Source: CAYVOX01 sp964453035 (lineage in GTDB: Bacteria; Chloroflexota; Anaerolineae; Anaerolineales; Anaerolineaceae). From it: DNA of 17,859 nt. The position numbers and the translations under genes were made by a program. Each line of letters starts with the position of its first letter. The stretch's first letter is position 1. The notes under the pieces were generated by a model. The model saw only the letters and a list, made by a program, of their open reading frames with translations. It was not told the origin of the DNA and searched no databases. The stretch is from positions 1 through 17,859 of the forward strand of contig CAYVOX010000058.1 of NCBI GenBank assembly GCA_964453035.1, written 5' to 3'. Below are positions 7,225 to 14,267 of the stretch, piece by piece.

Positions 7225-8284
7225 TCACTTTTTGCGCCACCGCTTGCAGTTGCCCGGTGAGTACCGGGATACTGGCGGTTTTGAGGAACGTCTGGCGGGC
7301 GTTGCTGCCGATGGCGCGGCGCAGGCTGGCATCCTGGGCGAGGGTCTGGATGGATTCTGCCAGGGCCCGCGGGTTTTCCACCGGGCAGAACCAGGCATCG
7401 AAGGCGTGGGTGAGCAGTTCGTGGTTGGCGCTGGTATCACCCACGATGGTAGCTTTGCCCATAGCCAGGTCCTGGAAAGTTTTTCCGGCGATGACCCGCG
7501 AGGCCTTGCTGGAGCTTGAAAAGTGGCCTCCGAGGGCAATCTCAGCCCGGGCAATGGCGGCGGGCAGCTTTTCAACGGGCACGGCGGGCAGAAAGTCGAT
7601 ATTTTCCACTTTCAATTCCGCGACCAGCTTCTGGATGCGCTCATATTCCAGCCCGTTGCCCAGCATGTGAAAACGAATGGTTTTATCAGCATTGAGGAGC
7701 GCCGCGGCGTGGATGACGGAATCAATGCCCTGCAGGGGCAAATAGGAGCCGTGGTAGATGACGATGACCTGATTGCTCTCTGGCTCTGGCTGCGGGGAGA
7801 ACAGGGTTTCGTCGCTGCCGATGTAAACGCAGCTGAATCGCTCCCGCTCGATGCCGAAGGTGGTGGAGAAGAATTCGATATTGGCCTGGGTATCCAGCAG
7901 GATGTGGCTGGCAGCCCGGCAGGCAGTTTTATCCAGCCAGAAGGCCAGGCGGGCCGGCAGCGAGCGGGCGGTGAACTTTTTGCGATCGTCCACCAGCGTT
8001 TCGAAGGTGGAGATGAAGGGGTTGAACAGGATGGGCGCGCGCGTCAGCGCCTTGAGGGGCAGCATCAGCAGGTGACCGTAGAAACCGACGAAAACCAGAT
8101 CGTAATGGGTGCTGAGCAGCCGGGGGAGGGCTGAAAGCAGCACCTGGAGGCTGCGCAGCAGGATGGGTCGGCGCGGGCCGGATTCGGCGATGACATCCAC
8201 GCGGGCGAATTTTCGAAACGAGCGGATGAGCACCTGGTTGAGGGGGTAGCTGGCTTCTCTGCCGCACAGGTAAAGGATATGCAT
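7211..8284 (-). CDS. Family 4-like (GT-B) glycosyltransferase, convergent
   Basis: A 357-residue GT-B type protein. The N-terminal domain begins MHILYLCGREASYPLNQVLI and continues to ~165. The C-terminal domain starts NQVIVIYHGSYLPLQGIDSV (171-190), a common GT4 donor-domain opening. The motif near VIAGKTFQDLAMGKATIVGD with K268, and NHEL with E289, matches the nucleotide-sugar site of this family. Donor and acceptor are unknown. It is the only minus-strand gene between two plus-strand glycan operons. The start is fixed by the natural beta strand at the N-terminus; it has no Shine-Dalgarno sequence and a TATAAT box only 6 bases upstream, pointing to a leaderless mRNA. Its 3' end overlaps the facing GT4 by 14 bases. 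Confidence 0.87.
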   Translation of the reverse strand: MHILYLCGREASYPLNQVLIRSFRKFARVDVIAESGPRRPILLRSLQVLLSALPRLLSTHYDLVFVGFYGHLLMLPLKALTRAPILFNPFISTFETLVDDRKKFTARSLPARLAFWLDKTACRAASHILLDTQANIEFFSTTFGIERERFSCVYIGSDETLFSPQPEPESNQVIVIYHGSYLPLQGIDSVIHAAALLNADKTIRFHMLGNGLEYERIQKLVAELKVENIDFLPAVPVEKLPAAIARAEIALGGHFSSSSKASRVIAGKTFQDLAMGKATIVGDTSANHELLTHAFDAWFCPVENPRALAESIQTLAQDASLRRAIGSNARQTFLKTASIPVLTGQLQAVAQKVIKGK

Positions 8285-8290
8285 GCATGG

Positions 8291-8296
8291 ATTATA
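8291..8296 (-). promoter_or_regulatory. -10 box of an apparently leaderless promoter
   Basis: On the minus strand 8296-8291 reads TATAAT, inside a short AT-rich stretch. Six bases separate it from the A of the ATG at 8284, so transcription should begin at or next to the start codon. No convincing -35 is seen. Confidence 0.55.
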
Positions 8297-8352
8297 ATAT
8301 ACGTGGTTCGGGAGAAGAGGATTTTTGTCCTTCCAACGGAATCACAAGGATT

Positions 8353-8416
8353 GAAGAGTCTCGTTTTATACCAGGCGCGAGATGTTTCGCCGCCCGGCGG
8401 CGGCTCGATATGACAT
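8353..8416. repeat. Degenerate intergenic repeat, copy A (interrupted by a GC palindrome)
   Basis: GAAGAGTCTCGTTTTATACC (8353-8372) followed by AGGCG and, after an insert, GGCTCGATATGACATA aligns with copy B at 8449-8488. The extra ~24 bases in this copy contain a near-perfect GC palindrome, CGCCGCC-C-GGCGGCG (8388-8402). The region 8285-8536 holds no gene. Confidence 0.5.
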
Positions 8417-8448
8417 ATCCCTGTCACTCTGATGGGAGCGCAGCGACC

Positions 8449-8488
8449 GAAGAGTCTTGTTATTAACCAGGCGGCTCAACATGACACA
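8449..8488. repeat. Degenerate intergenic repeat, copy B
   Basis: GAAGAGTCTTGTTATTAACC (8449-8468) then AGGCGGCTCAACATGACACA matches copy A without its insert. The bases just before it (8420-8448, containing TGTCACTCTGATGGGAGCGC) resemble a repeat style I recall as dispersed in many bacterial genomes (TGTCATTCTGAG-type). Membership of a dispersed family is from memory and needs a genome-wide search. Confidence 0.5.
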
Positions 8489-8524
8489 GCTTTCTTTTTG
8501 TCGGGTTTTTGTTGCATGAACAGC

Positions 8525-8529
8525 GGAGG
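8525..8529 (+). promoter_or_regulatory. Ribosome-binding site that sets the start at 8537
   Basis: GGAGG at 8525-8529 lies 7 bases before ATG 8537. The frame is open upstream to 8432 and contains an earlier ATG at 8516, but only 8537 has correct spacing, and the nucleotidyltransferase fold begins right after it. Confidence 0.75.
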
Positions 8530-8536
8530 TTATGCG

Positions 8537-9289
8537 ATGGATGACGACAACCTGGTCGGGTTGATCCCTGCCGCGGGGAAGGGCGTGCGCCTGCAGCTGC
8601 CTTACCCCAAGGAGCTCTATCCCGTTATCCGAAACAACCGTTATAAACCGGTAGCGCAGTTCATCCTGGAGAACCTGGTGGCGGCGCGGGTTGGTCAACT
8701 TGTGTTTATCATCAACGAGACCAAGAGCCAACTCATTGGCTATTTTGGCAACGGCTGCCGCTTCAACTGCCACATCAGTTACGTGGTGCAGGAGACGGTG
8801 GAAGAAGGCCATCTTTCCAGGTCGGTGGGGCTGGCACATGCGCTGGATTCGGCCTATCACCTGGTGCGCGGCAAAACCGTGCTTTTTGGCATGCCTGATA
8901 CCATCATTCAGCCCAAGGACGTCTTCCTGCAGGGGCTGAGTGCGCTGCAGGCTGAAGATGATGGGCTGTTGTGCCTGTTCCCAACGCAAAACCCGGGCAA
9001 GTTCGGCATGGTGCGCTCTGAAAATGGGCGCGCGCTTGAAATTGTGGATAAGCCCCAAAAAACTGACCTGCAGTATATGTGGGGGTGCATCCTGTGGAAG
9101 CCCCGCTTCACCGAGTTTTTACACCGGGCCATCCATGAGCGGGGCGTGTATGATTTTGCTCAAATCCTCAACCAGGCCATCACCGCCGGGCTTAGGTTCA
9201 GGGCGCTGCGGATTGAAGATGGGGCCTACCTGGACCTGGGCACCTACGAGGATATTCTGGAACTGGATAAGCGCCTGCGCGAGGATTGA
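8537..9289 (+). CDS. Sugar-phosphate nucleotidyltransferase
   Basis: A 250-residue NTP-transferase family protein (same superfamily as RmlA and GalU), which joins a sugar 1-phosphate to an NTP to give a nucleotide sugar. The nucleotide-binding loop is GLIPAAGKGVRLQ (8-20), followed by PKELYPV with K25, then LFGMPDTIIQ with D121 as the likely metal ligand, and ending with AYLDLGTYEDILELDKRLR. The N-terminal loop departs from the usual L-A-G-G-x-G-T-R-L, so the sugar and nucleotide are uncertain; it may also act on a sugar outside the CDP branch. It is the first gene of the eight-gene glycan operon. The stop TGA is followed directly, in the same frame, by the TTG start of the next gene. Confidence 0.85.
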   Translation: MDDDNLVGLIPAAGKGVRLQLPYPKELYPVIRNNRYKPVAQFILENLVAARVGQLVFIINETKSQLIGYFGNGCRFNCHISYVVQETVEEGHLSRSVGLAHALDSAYHLVRGKTVLFGMPDTIIQPKDVFLQGLSALQAEDDGLLCLFPTQNPGKFGMVRSENGRALEIVDKPQKTDLQYMWGCILWKPRFTEFLHRAIHERGVYDFAQILNQAITAGLRFRALRIEDGAYLDLGTYEDILELDKRLRED

Positions 9290-10204
9290 TTGGATACCTC
9301 TTTGCGATATCCGCGCCTGGCGATAGTTGTCATCAATCACAACCTTGCCAAAGATACGGTGGAGTGCATCGTGTCTTTTTTGGGGGCGGGCGCGGTGCTG
9401 CCGCAGATTTTTTGCGTGGATAACGGCTCAACGGATAACTCGGCTGAGGTTTTGCGGCAGCAATTTGGCGAGCAGCTTAACCTTATCAGGGAGGAACAGA
9501 TTCGCGGGTATGCGCACGGGTTGAACCTGGGAATTACGCGGGCGCTTGAGTTCGGCTACGACTGGCTGCTGCTGATGAGCAATGATACGCTGGTTGCCAG
9601 CGATTTTTTGACTGAACTGACCGCTGTGGCTGAGGAAGGGCGCTACGAGTTGATTGGCCCGGCGATTTTCTACCGGGAAAAACCTGACCACGTCTGGTTC
9701 ATTGGCAACCACCTGCTGCCCGGCACCATGATTGCGCGCGACCCTTACCGCGGGAAGGTGGATAAGGGGCAGTTTGCGGCGGTGATCGAGGTGGATTTTC
9801 TCAACGGGTGCAGCCTGCTGGCACACCGCCATGTGATGGAAAAGGTTGGCAGGTTTGACACATCCTTCTTCATGTACGCGGAGGAAGTGGACTTTCTATG
9901 GCGGGCGCGGCGGGCGGGCGTGCGCATGGCGGCTGCCACGCGGGCCAAAATGTGGCATAAAATTTCGGCGACCATGCAGGCGGATAAACCCGGCTCGCGC
10001 TACCTGCGCATTCGCAATCAAATCTGGGTTTACCGGCGCTACGGAACGCCTCTGCAGAAAGCGTTGATGCTCGTGTTTACCAGCCTGCGCGCCGCGGGGA
10101 TGGCGTGCGCAGACCTGGCGAGAGGGCAGGGGGGGCTCATATCGCCGCTGGCGCGGGGTATGAAAGACGGCTGGCTGGGTAAAATTCCGCAGCCCTCCGA
10201 ATGA
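9290..10204 (+). CDS. Family 2 glycosyltransferase, rhamnosyltransferase (WbbL)-like
   Basis: A 304-residue GT-A enzyme. Motifs: RLAIVVINHN (9-18), FCVDNGSTDNS with D44-N45, LLLMSNDTLV with N98-D99 as the DxD-type site, NGCSLLAHRHVMEKVGRFD (172-190) and FFMYAEEVDFLWRARRAG (193-210), with E198/E199/D201 as the expected catalytic-base region. This set matches rhamnosyl- and related GT2 transferases of O-antigen loci. The start is a TTG directly after the TGA of the upstream gene, with GAGG at 9281-9284 as ribosome-binding site 5 bases before it; a second TTG at 9302 is possible but lacks a site. No membrane segments are needed; the C-terminus is basic. It could transfer a deoxysugar made by the same operon. 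Confidence 0.88.
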   Translation: MDTSLRYPRLAIVVINHNLAKDTVECIVSFLGAGAVLPQIFCVDNGSTDNSAEVLRQQFGEQLNLIREEQIRGYAHGLNLGITRALEFGYDWLLLMSNDTLVASDFLTELTAVAEEGRYELIGPAIFYREKPDHVWFIGNHLLPGTMIARDPYRGKVDKGQFAAVIEVDFLNGCSLLAHRHVMEKVGRFDTSFFMYAEEVDFLWRARRAGVRMAAATRAKMWHKISATMQADKPGSRYLRIRNQIWVYRRYGTPLQKALMLVFTSLRAAGMACADLARGQGGLISPLARGMKDGWLGKIPQPSE

Positions 10205-10228
10205 GGCGAGACTGACCGGGAAAAAAAA

Positions 10229-11161
10229 GTGATTGAGCGACTGACAGCCTTCTTAACTCAAAAACCCACCAAAGGCAGGCGGTTCCTCTTTTTATTCCTG
10301 GCGCTGATGGTGACGGTTGCTGTGCTGGGGTGGCTGGTGTGGAGCCAGCGTGACGTCATCCCAACTATTGACTGGCAAATCAGGCCGCAGTTCTTTTTAC
10401 TTTCCATGCTGGCGTATACCGCAGCGCTGGTGATGGTGGCTTTGGTGTGGAGCAGCATCCTGGCTGCGTTTGGCAGCCGGGTGGCTCCGCTGAAGAACAT
10501 TCTGTATTTTCTCATCACCAATGTTGGCAAAAGGCTGCCGGGGACAATCTGGTATGTAGCCTGGCGCGCTCAAATTTACCACCAGGAGAACTACCCGGTG
10601 GCGCTGACCTCGCTAGCCAGCAGCGTGGAACTGGCGGTGTTAATCGTCTCGGGTGTGATTGTAGGGCTGGGCTTTATGGCACAGCAGTTGCAAAAGATTG
10701 AGGTGGGACTGTGGATCCTGGGGCTCATCGGGGCGGCGTGCGTTGCGCTGCTGCACCCGAGGATCCTGTCGGCCATCATCCGCAAATTGAGCAAGGCGGA
10801 AGTGAGGATTTCCTATTCCAAGATCCTGGGCTGGATTGCGGTTTACCTGGTGGTGTGGTTGCTGGGGGGCATCTCGCTGTTTTGCATTGGCAACGGCTTC
10901 GTCGCGGTGCCAATCAGTGCCCTGCTCTACGTGGTGGAGAGCTGGGCGGCGGTGGGGGTGTTATCCTTCATGCTGCTGTTCCTGCCGACCAATTTGGGGT
11001 TCAACGAAATTGGCCTGAGTTTTTTGCTGACCCAGGTGATGGTTGCGCCGATTGCGGTTGTGGTGGCGCTGGCATCGCGGGTGCTGACCACAATTTATGA
11101 TATAGTAATTGCACTGGTTGCTTTTGGCGTCGATTCGCTGCAAAAAAAGGGTGATGTATGA
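10229..11161 (+). CDS. LPG synthase transmembrane-type (UPF0104/AglD-like) integral membrane protein
   Basis: A 310-residue protein with about eight hydrophobic segments and the motifs of the lysylphosphatidylglycerol-synthase membrane domain family: NVGKRLPGTIWYVAWR (~103-118), SSVELAVLIVSGVIVG (~130-145) and FLPTNLGFNEIGLSFLL (~252-268). Members without the catalytic soluble domain occur in glycan and lipid loci, where they have been proposed to move lipid-linked substrates; their function is not settled. The start is GTG 10229 directly after a run of eight adenines (10221-10228), with a weak GGGA before it. It ends with an ATGA overlap into rfbF, so it is part of the operon. A flippase-like role for a lipid-linked sugar is plausible but only inferred. 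Confidence 0.8.
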   Translation: MIERLTAFLTQKPTKGRRFLFLFLALMVTVAVLGWLVWSQRDVIPTIDWQIRPQFFLLSMLAYTAALVMVALVWSSILAAFGSRVAPLKNILYFLITNVGKRLPGTIWYVAWRAQIYHQENYPVALTSLASSVELAVLIVSGVIVGLGFMAQQLQKIEVGLWILGLIGAACVALLHPRILSAIIRKLSKAEVRISYSKILGWIAVYLVVWLLGGISLFCIGNGFVAVPISALLYVVESWAAVGVLSFMLLFLPTNLGFNEIGLSFLLTQVMVAPIAVVVALASRVLTTIYDIVIALVAFGVDSLQKKGDV

Positions 11162-11937
11162 AGGTTGCCATTCTGGCGGGTGGATTAGGAACACGGCTTT
11201 CGGAAGAGACGGTGGTTAAGCCAAAACCGATGGTGGAAATTGCCGGGCGACCCATCCTCTGGCACATTATGAAGTTGTTTGCCTGCCAGGGTTACCGGGA
11301 GTTTGTGATTGCGCTGGGCTACAAGGGCGAGGTGATTAAGGATTACTTTCTGCATTACCACCAGCGTTTTTCTAACCTGACGCTGTCGTTATCCTCCGGT
11401 GAGGCGCATATTCACCCCTCAAAAAATGGGCACGAGGCTGAAGATTGGTGCATCCATCTGATTGACACCGGGCTGAACACGCAAACCGGGGGGCGGGTTA
11501 AGCGGGTGGCGGAGTTCATTGGCAACGAGCCGTTTATTCTGACCTACGGCGACGGCCTGGCGAACATTAACATCGCGAGCCTGGTGGCGTTTCACAACCA
11601 CAACAAAAAACTGGCAACGGTCACCGCCGTTCACCCACCGGCGCGCTTCGGCGAGATTGCCTTCGACGGCAACCAGGTTGTTTCCTTCAACGAGAAGCCG
11701 CAAACGACCGCGGGATGGATCAACGGCGGTTTTTTTGTGCTGGAGCCGGAGGCGGCCGGCTATATCAAAGGAGATGAGACCATCTTCGAGCGCGACCCGA
11801 TGGAGGGATTATCCCGCGACGGGCAGCTGGTCGGCTTTCGCCATGAGGGCTTCTGGCAGTGCATGGATACGCTGAGGGATGTGCGCCTGCTGGAAGAGCT
11901 GTGGCAGACCGGAAAAGCCCCCTGGAGAATCTGGTGA
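11158..11937 (+). CDS. rfbF: Glucose-1-phosphate cytidylyltransferase
   Basis: A 259-residue enzyme that makes CDP-glucose from CTP and glucose 1-phosphate, the first step to CDP-3,6-dideoxyhexoses. The sequence is very characteristic of RfbF/AscA: MKVAILAGGLGTRLSEETVV, then KPKPMVEIAGRPILWHIMK, a Gly-Asp-Gly metal site in FILTYGDGLANIN, FGEIAFDG, GWINGGFFVLEPEAAGYI, and the C-terminal FRHEGFWQCMDTLRDVRLLE. The length equals the family norm (~257). The ATG overlaps the stop of the preceding membrane protein by 4 bases (ATGA), and its own TGA shares one base with the next ATG. No odd residues were found in the motifs, so it should be active. Confidence 0.97.
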   Translation: MKVAILAGGLGTRLSEETVVKPKPMVEIAGRPILWHIMKLFACQGYREFVIALGYKGEVIKDYFLHYHQRFSNLTLSLSSGEAHIHPSKNGHEAEDWCIHLIDTGLNTQTGGRVKRVAEFIGNEPFILTYGDGLANINIASLVAFHNHNKKLATVTAVHPPARFGEIAFDGNQVVSFNEKPQTTAGWINGGFFVLEPEAAGYIKGDETIFERDPMEGLSRDGQLVGFRHEGFWQCMDTLRDVRLLEELWQTGKAPWRIW

Positions 11938-12944
11938 TGAAAGCAGAAGAGAGCGTAAGTTCCTCGTTTTGGAAAGACCGGCGGGTTTTTATCACCGGTG
12001 CCAGCGGACTGGTCGGTTCGTGGCTGGTGAAGGAATTGCTGAGCCGCAGCGCCGAGGTGGTGGCTCTGATTCGCGACCAGGACCCGCAGGCAGTGCTGTT
12101 TGCCAGCGGGGATATCCACAGAGTCAAGGTGGTCAGCGGCAAGGTGGAAGACTATGAGACGCTGTGCCGGGCCATCAGCGAGAACGAAATTGAGGTGGTG
12201 TTTCACCTGGCGGCGCAGGCGGTGGTTGGCACGGCGTACCGCTCGCCGCTGCTGACGTTTGAATCCAACATCCGAGGCACGTACAATTTGCTGGAGGCGT
12301 GCCGGGCGCATGCCGGGCTGGTCAAACGGGTGGTGGTGGCTTCCAGCGATAAGGCTTACGGCAGCCAGCCCAGGTTGCCCTACGATGAATCCATGGCGCT
12401 GCAAGGGCAGTTTCCGTATGACGTTTCCAAATCCTGCACCGATTTACTGGCCCGCAGCTATTTTGCCTCATACGGCACTCCGGTGGCGATTGCCAGGTGC
12501 GGCAACATCTACGGCGGCGGGGACCGCAACTGGAGCCGGCTAGTGCCGGGCACCATCCGCTCGTTTTTGCGCCAGGAGCGCCCCATTATCCGCAGCGACG
12601 GCACCTACCAACGCGATTACGTTTACGTGAAGGATGTGGTGCACTTTTACCGGATTCTGGCGGAGAACCTTTCCCGGGTTGATGTGACCGGAGAGGCGTT
12701 TAACTTCAGTGCGGAGGTGCCGGTCTCTGTGATTGAGATGGTGCAACATATCAGCCAACTGATGGGCTGCGCGCATCTGCCACCCATCATCGAAAACAGC
12801 GCGAAGGCTGAGATTCATTCCCAGTACCTGTCTTCTGAAAAAGCCAGGCGGGTGCTGAACTGGTCGCCGGCGTATTCGTTAAGCGCGGGTCTTGAGGAGA
12901 CGATTGCATGGTACCGCCAGGCTTTGAGGGAGGAACATGATTAA
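11937..12944 (+). CDS. rfbG: CDP-glucose 4,6-dehydratase
   Basis: A 335-residue NAD-dependent short-chain dehydrogenase-type enzyme that turns CDP-glucose into CDP-4-keto-6-deoxyglucose. FWKDRRVFITGASGLVGSWL (11-30) holds the glycine-rich NAD loop; VVVASSDKAYG (132-142) contains the active-site S/T-D-K/E element; FPYDVSK (159-165) gives the catalytic Y161-x3-K165. ARCGNIYGGGDRNWSRLVPG and RDYVYVKDVV are typical of RfbG/AscB. The frame is open upstream to 11859, but the ATG at 11937, overlapping the rfbF stop by one base with GGAG 9 bases before it, gives the conventional RfbG N-terminus and is chosen. It is slightly shorter than enterobacterial RfbG (~357). The last 8 bases overlap the next gene. 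Confidence 0.93.
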   Translation: MKAEESVSSSFWKDRRVFITGASGLVGSWLVKELLSRSAEVVALIRDQDPQAVLFASGDIHRVKVVSGKVEDYETLCRAISENEIEVVFHLAAQAVVGTAYRSPLLTFESNIRGTYNLLEACRAHAGLVKRVVVASSDKAYGSQPRLPYDESMALQGQFPYDVSKSCTDLLARSYFASYGTPVAIARCGNIYGGGDRNWSRLVPGTIRSFLRQERPIIRSDGTYQRDYVYVKDVVHFYRILAENLSRVDVTGEAFNFSAEVPVSVIEMVQHISQLMGCAHLPPIIENSAKAEIHSQYLSSEKARRVLNWSPAYSLSAGLEETIAWYRQALREEHD

Positions 12945-13386
12945 GGGCGTAGAGATTCATCCGCTCAAACAAATCCCTGATGAGCGCGGCAAGATTATGC
13001 ACATGCTGCGCAGCGACGACCCGTATTTTGAAAGGTTCGGCGAGATTTACTTTTCCATGGTGTATCCCGGCGTGGTTAAGGGCTGGCACCTGCACCGGCT
13101 GATGACGCTCAACTACGCGGTGGTGACAGGCATGATTAAGCTGGTGTTATTTGATGACCGCGACTCCTCGCCCACGCGCGGCGAGATTCAAGAGATCTTC
13201 ATGGGCGAGCAGAACTACGTGCTGGTGAAAATTCCGCCGCAGGTGTGGAACGGCTTCAAGGGCATCGGCTCCGTTCCGGCGATTGTGGCCAACTGCGCCA
13301 CGCTGCCGCACGACCCGGGCGAGATCCTGCGCATGGACCCGTTCAATAATCCCATCCCCTACGATTGGAAGCTGGTCAACCGCTGA
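12937..13386 (+). CDS. Short dTDP-4-dehydrorhamnose 3,5-epimerase-like (RfbC/AscE-type) cupin
   Basis: A 149-residue cupin of the RfbC (RmlC) superfamily, clearly shorter than classical RmlC (~180). Recognisable pieces are IPDERGKIMHMLRSDDPYF, YPGVVKGWHLHRLM with the expected catalytic histidine region, IKLVLFDDRDSSPTRGE, the strand YVLVKIPPQVWNGFKGIG in place of the usual P-x-G-x-A-H-G-F, and ANCATLPHDPGEILRMDP. The Tyr that acts as acid in RmlC and the His of AHGF do not seem conserved, so it is unlikely to be a plain dTDP-rhamnose 3,5-epimerase. Lying between rfbG and a reductase, it probably epimerises a CDP-4-keto sugar, for instance C5 as in AscE of CDP-ascarylose synthesis. That role is inferred from context. 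Confidence 0.8.
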   Translation: MIKGVEIHPLKQIPDERGKIMHMLRSDDPYFERFGEIYFSMVYPGVVKGWHLHRLMTLNYAVVTGMIKLVLFDDRDSSPTRGEIQEIFMGEQNYVLVKIPPQVWNGFKGIGSVPAIVANCATLPHDPGEILRMDPFNNPIPYDWKLVNR

Positions 13387-14267
13387 TGGTGGTCCTGGTG
13401 GTTGGCGCCTCGGGGCAGGTGGGCTGGCATTTGCTGCAAACGTTGAGGGGACAGCACCAGACGGTGGTGGGAACGTACTGCAACCATCCCTTGCCAGGGG
13501 GCAAGTGGCTGCGGCTGGATATTCGAAGCCGGGCGCAGACCTTTGATGTGATGTTTTTGGCACGCCCGAGGGTGGTTTTCTTGCCTGCGGCGTTGACCAA
13601 CGTGGATGAATGCGAGAACCACCCCGAGCAAACCCGCAAAGTGAACGTGGACGGGGTGGAGCACGTGGTCGAAGCCGCTCGCCTGACTGGCAGCCGGCTG
13701 GTTTACTTCTCTTCCGATTATGTTTTTGATGGCAAGAGCGGCCCGTATGATGAGGATTGCCCGCCCAACCCCATCTGTGAATACGGCAGGCAAAAAGCTG
13801 AGGCGGAAGCATGCGTGCTGAGCAGGAGCGTTGAGCCGCTGGTTATCCGAACAACGGTGGTTTACGGTTGGGAGCCGCAGCGTAAGAACTTCATTGCCCG
13901 CCTGGTGGAGAAAACCACCGCCGGAGAGCAGGTGCGCGTGCCCGCTGACCAGGTGGGCAACCCCACCTATGCGCCCGCGCTGGCTGCAGCTGCTGTGCAA
14001 CTGACCCGTTCGCAGCACAGCGGTATTTTCAACCTGGTGGGAGCCGAACGGGTGAGCCGCTATCAGTTTGCCCTGGAAGCCGCCAACGTTTTTAGGCTGG
14101 ATGCCAGGCTGATTGTGCCAGTCTCCACGGCGGAATTGAAACAGGCAGCTCCGCGGCCCCTGCAGGCGGGATTAATCACGCGCAAGGCTGATGCTATCCT
14201 CAAAGCGCCATTGCCAGGGATCCGCGCCGGATTGACGGCGATGAAAGGAGCCCAGAATGAACGCTGA
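13386..14267 (+). CDS. RmlD-like NDP-4-keto-6-deoxyhexose reductase
   Basis: A 293-residue NAD(P)-dependent SDR of the RmlD family, which reduces the 4-keto group of a nucleotide-linked deoxysugar. The NAD(P) loop is VVGASGQVGW (6-14), followed by LPAALTNVDECENHPEQ (67-82), resembling the RmlD A-A-Y-T-x-V-D motif with Tyr replaced, FSSDYVFDG (108-116), and the catalytic pair Y133-x3-K137 in EYGRQKAEAE. The ATG at 13386 shares one base with the upstream TGA and is preferred to an earlier in-frame ATG at 13365. Its end overlaps rfbH by 11 bases. In this operon it probably acts last, making the final CDP-sugar (compare AscF), although dTDP-4-keto-rhamnose reduction cannot be excluded; no rmlA/B set is present here. 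Confidence 0.88.
   Translation: MVVLVVGASGQVGWHLLQTLRGQHQTVVGTYCNHPLPGGKWLRLDIRSRAQTFDVMFLARPRVVFLPAALTNVDECENHPEQTRKVNVDGVEHVVEAARLTGSRLVYFSSDYVFDGKSGPYDEDCPPNPICEYGRQKAEAEACVLSRSVEPLVIRTTVVYGWEPQRKNFIARLVEKTTAGEQVRVPADQVGNPTYAPALAAAAVQLTRSQHSGIFNLVGAERVSRYQFALEAANVFRLDARLIVPVSTAELKQAAPRPLQAGLITRKADAILKAPLPGIRAGLTAMKGAQNER

Noticed and set aside
8432..8536. Upstream in-frame extension (35 codons, ATG 8432 and ATG 8516) of the nucleotidyltransferase.
   Set aside because: It covers the intergenic repeat, lacks ribosome sites, and GGAGG with 7-base spacing points to 8537.
11859..11936. 26-codon upstream extension of rfbG inside rfbF.
   Set aside because: It would overlap rfbF by ~80 bases; the 1-base TGATG junction with a GGAG site gives the normal RfbG N-terminus.
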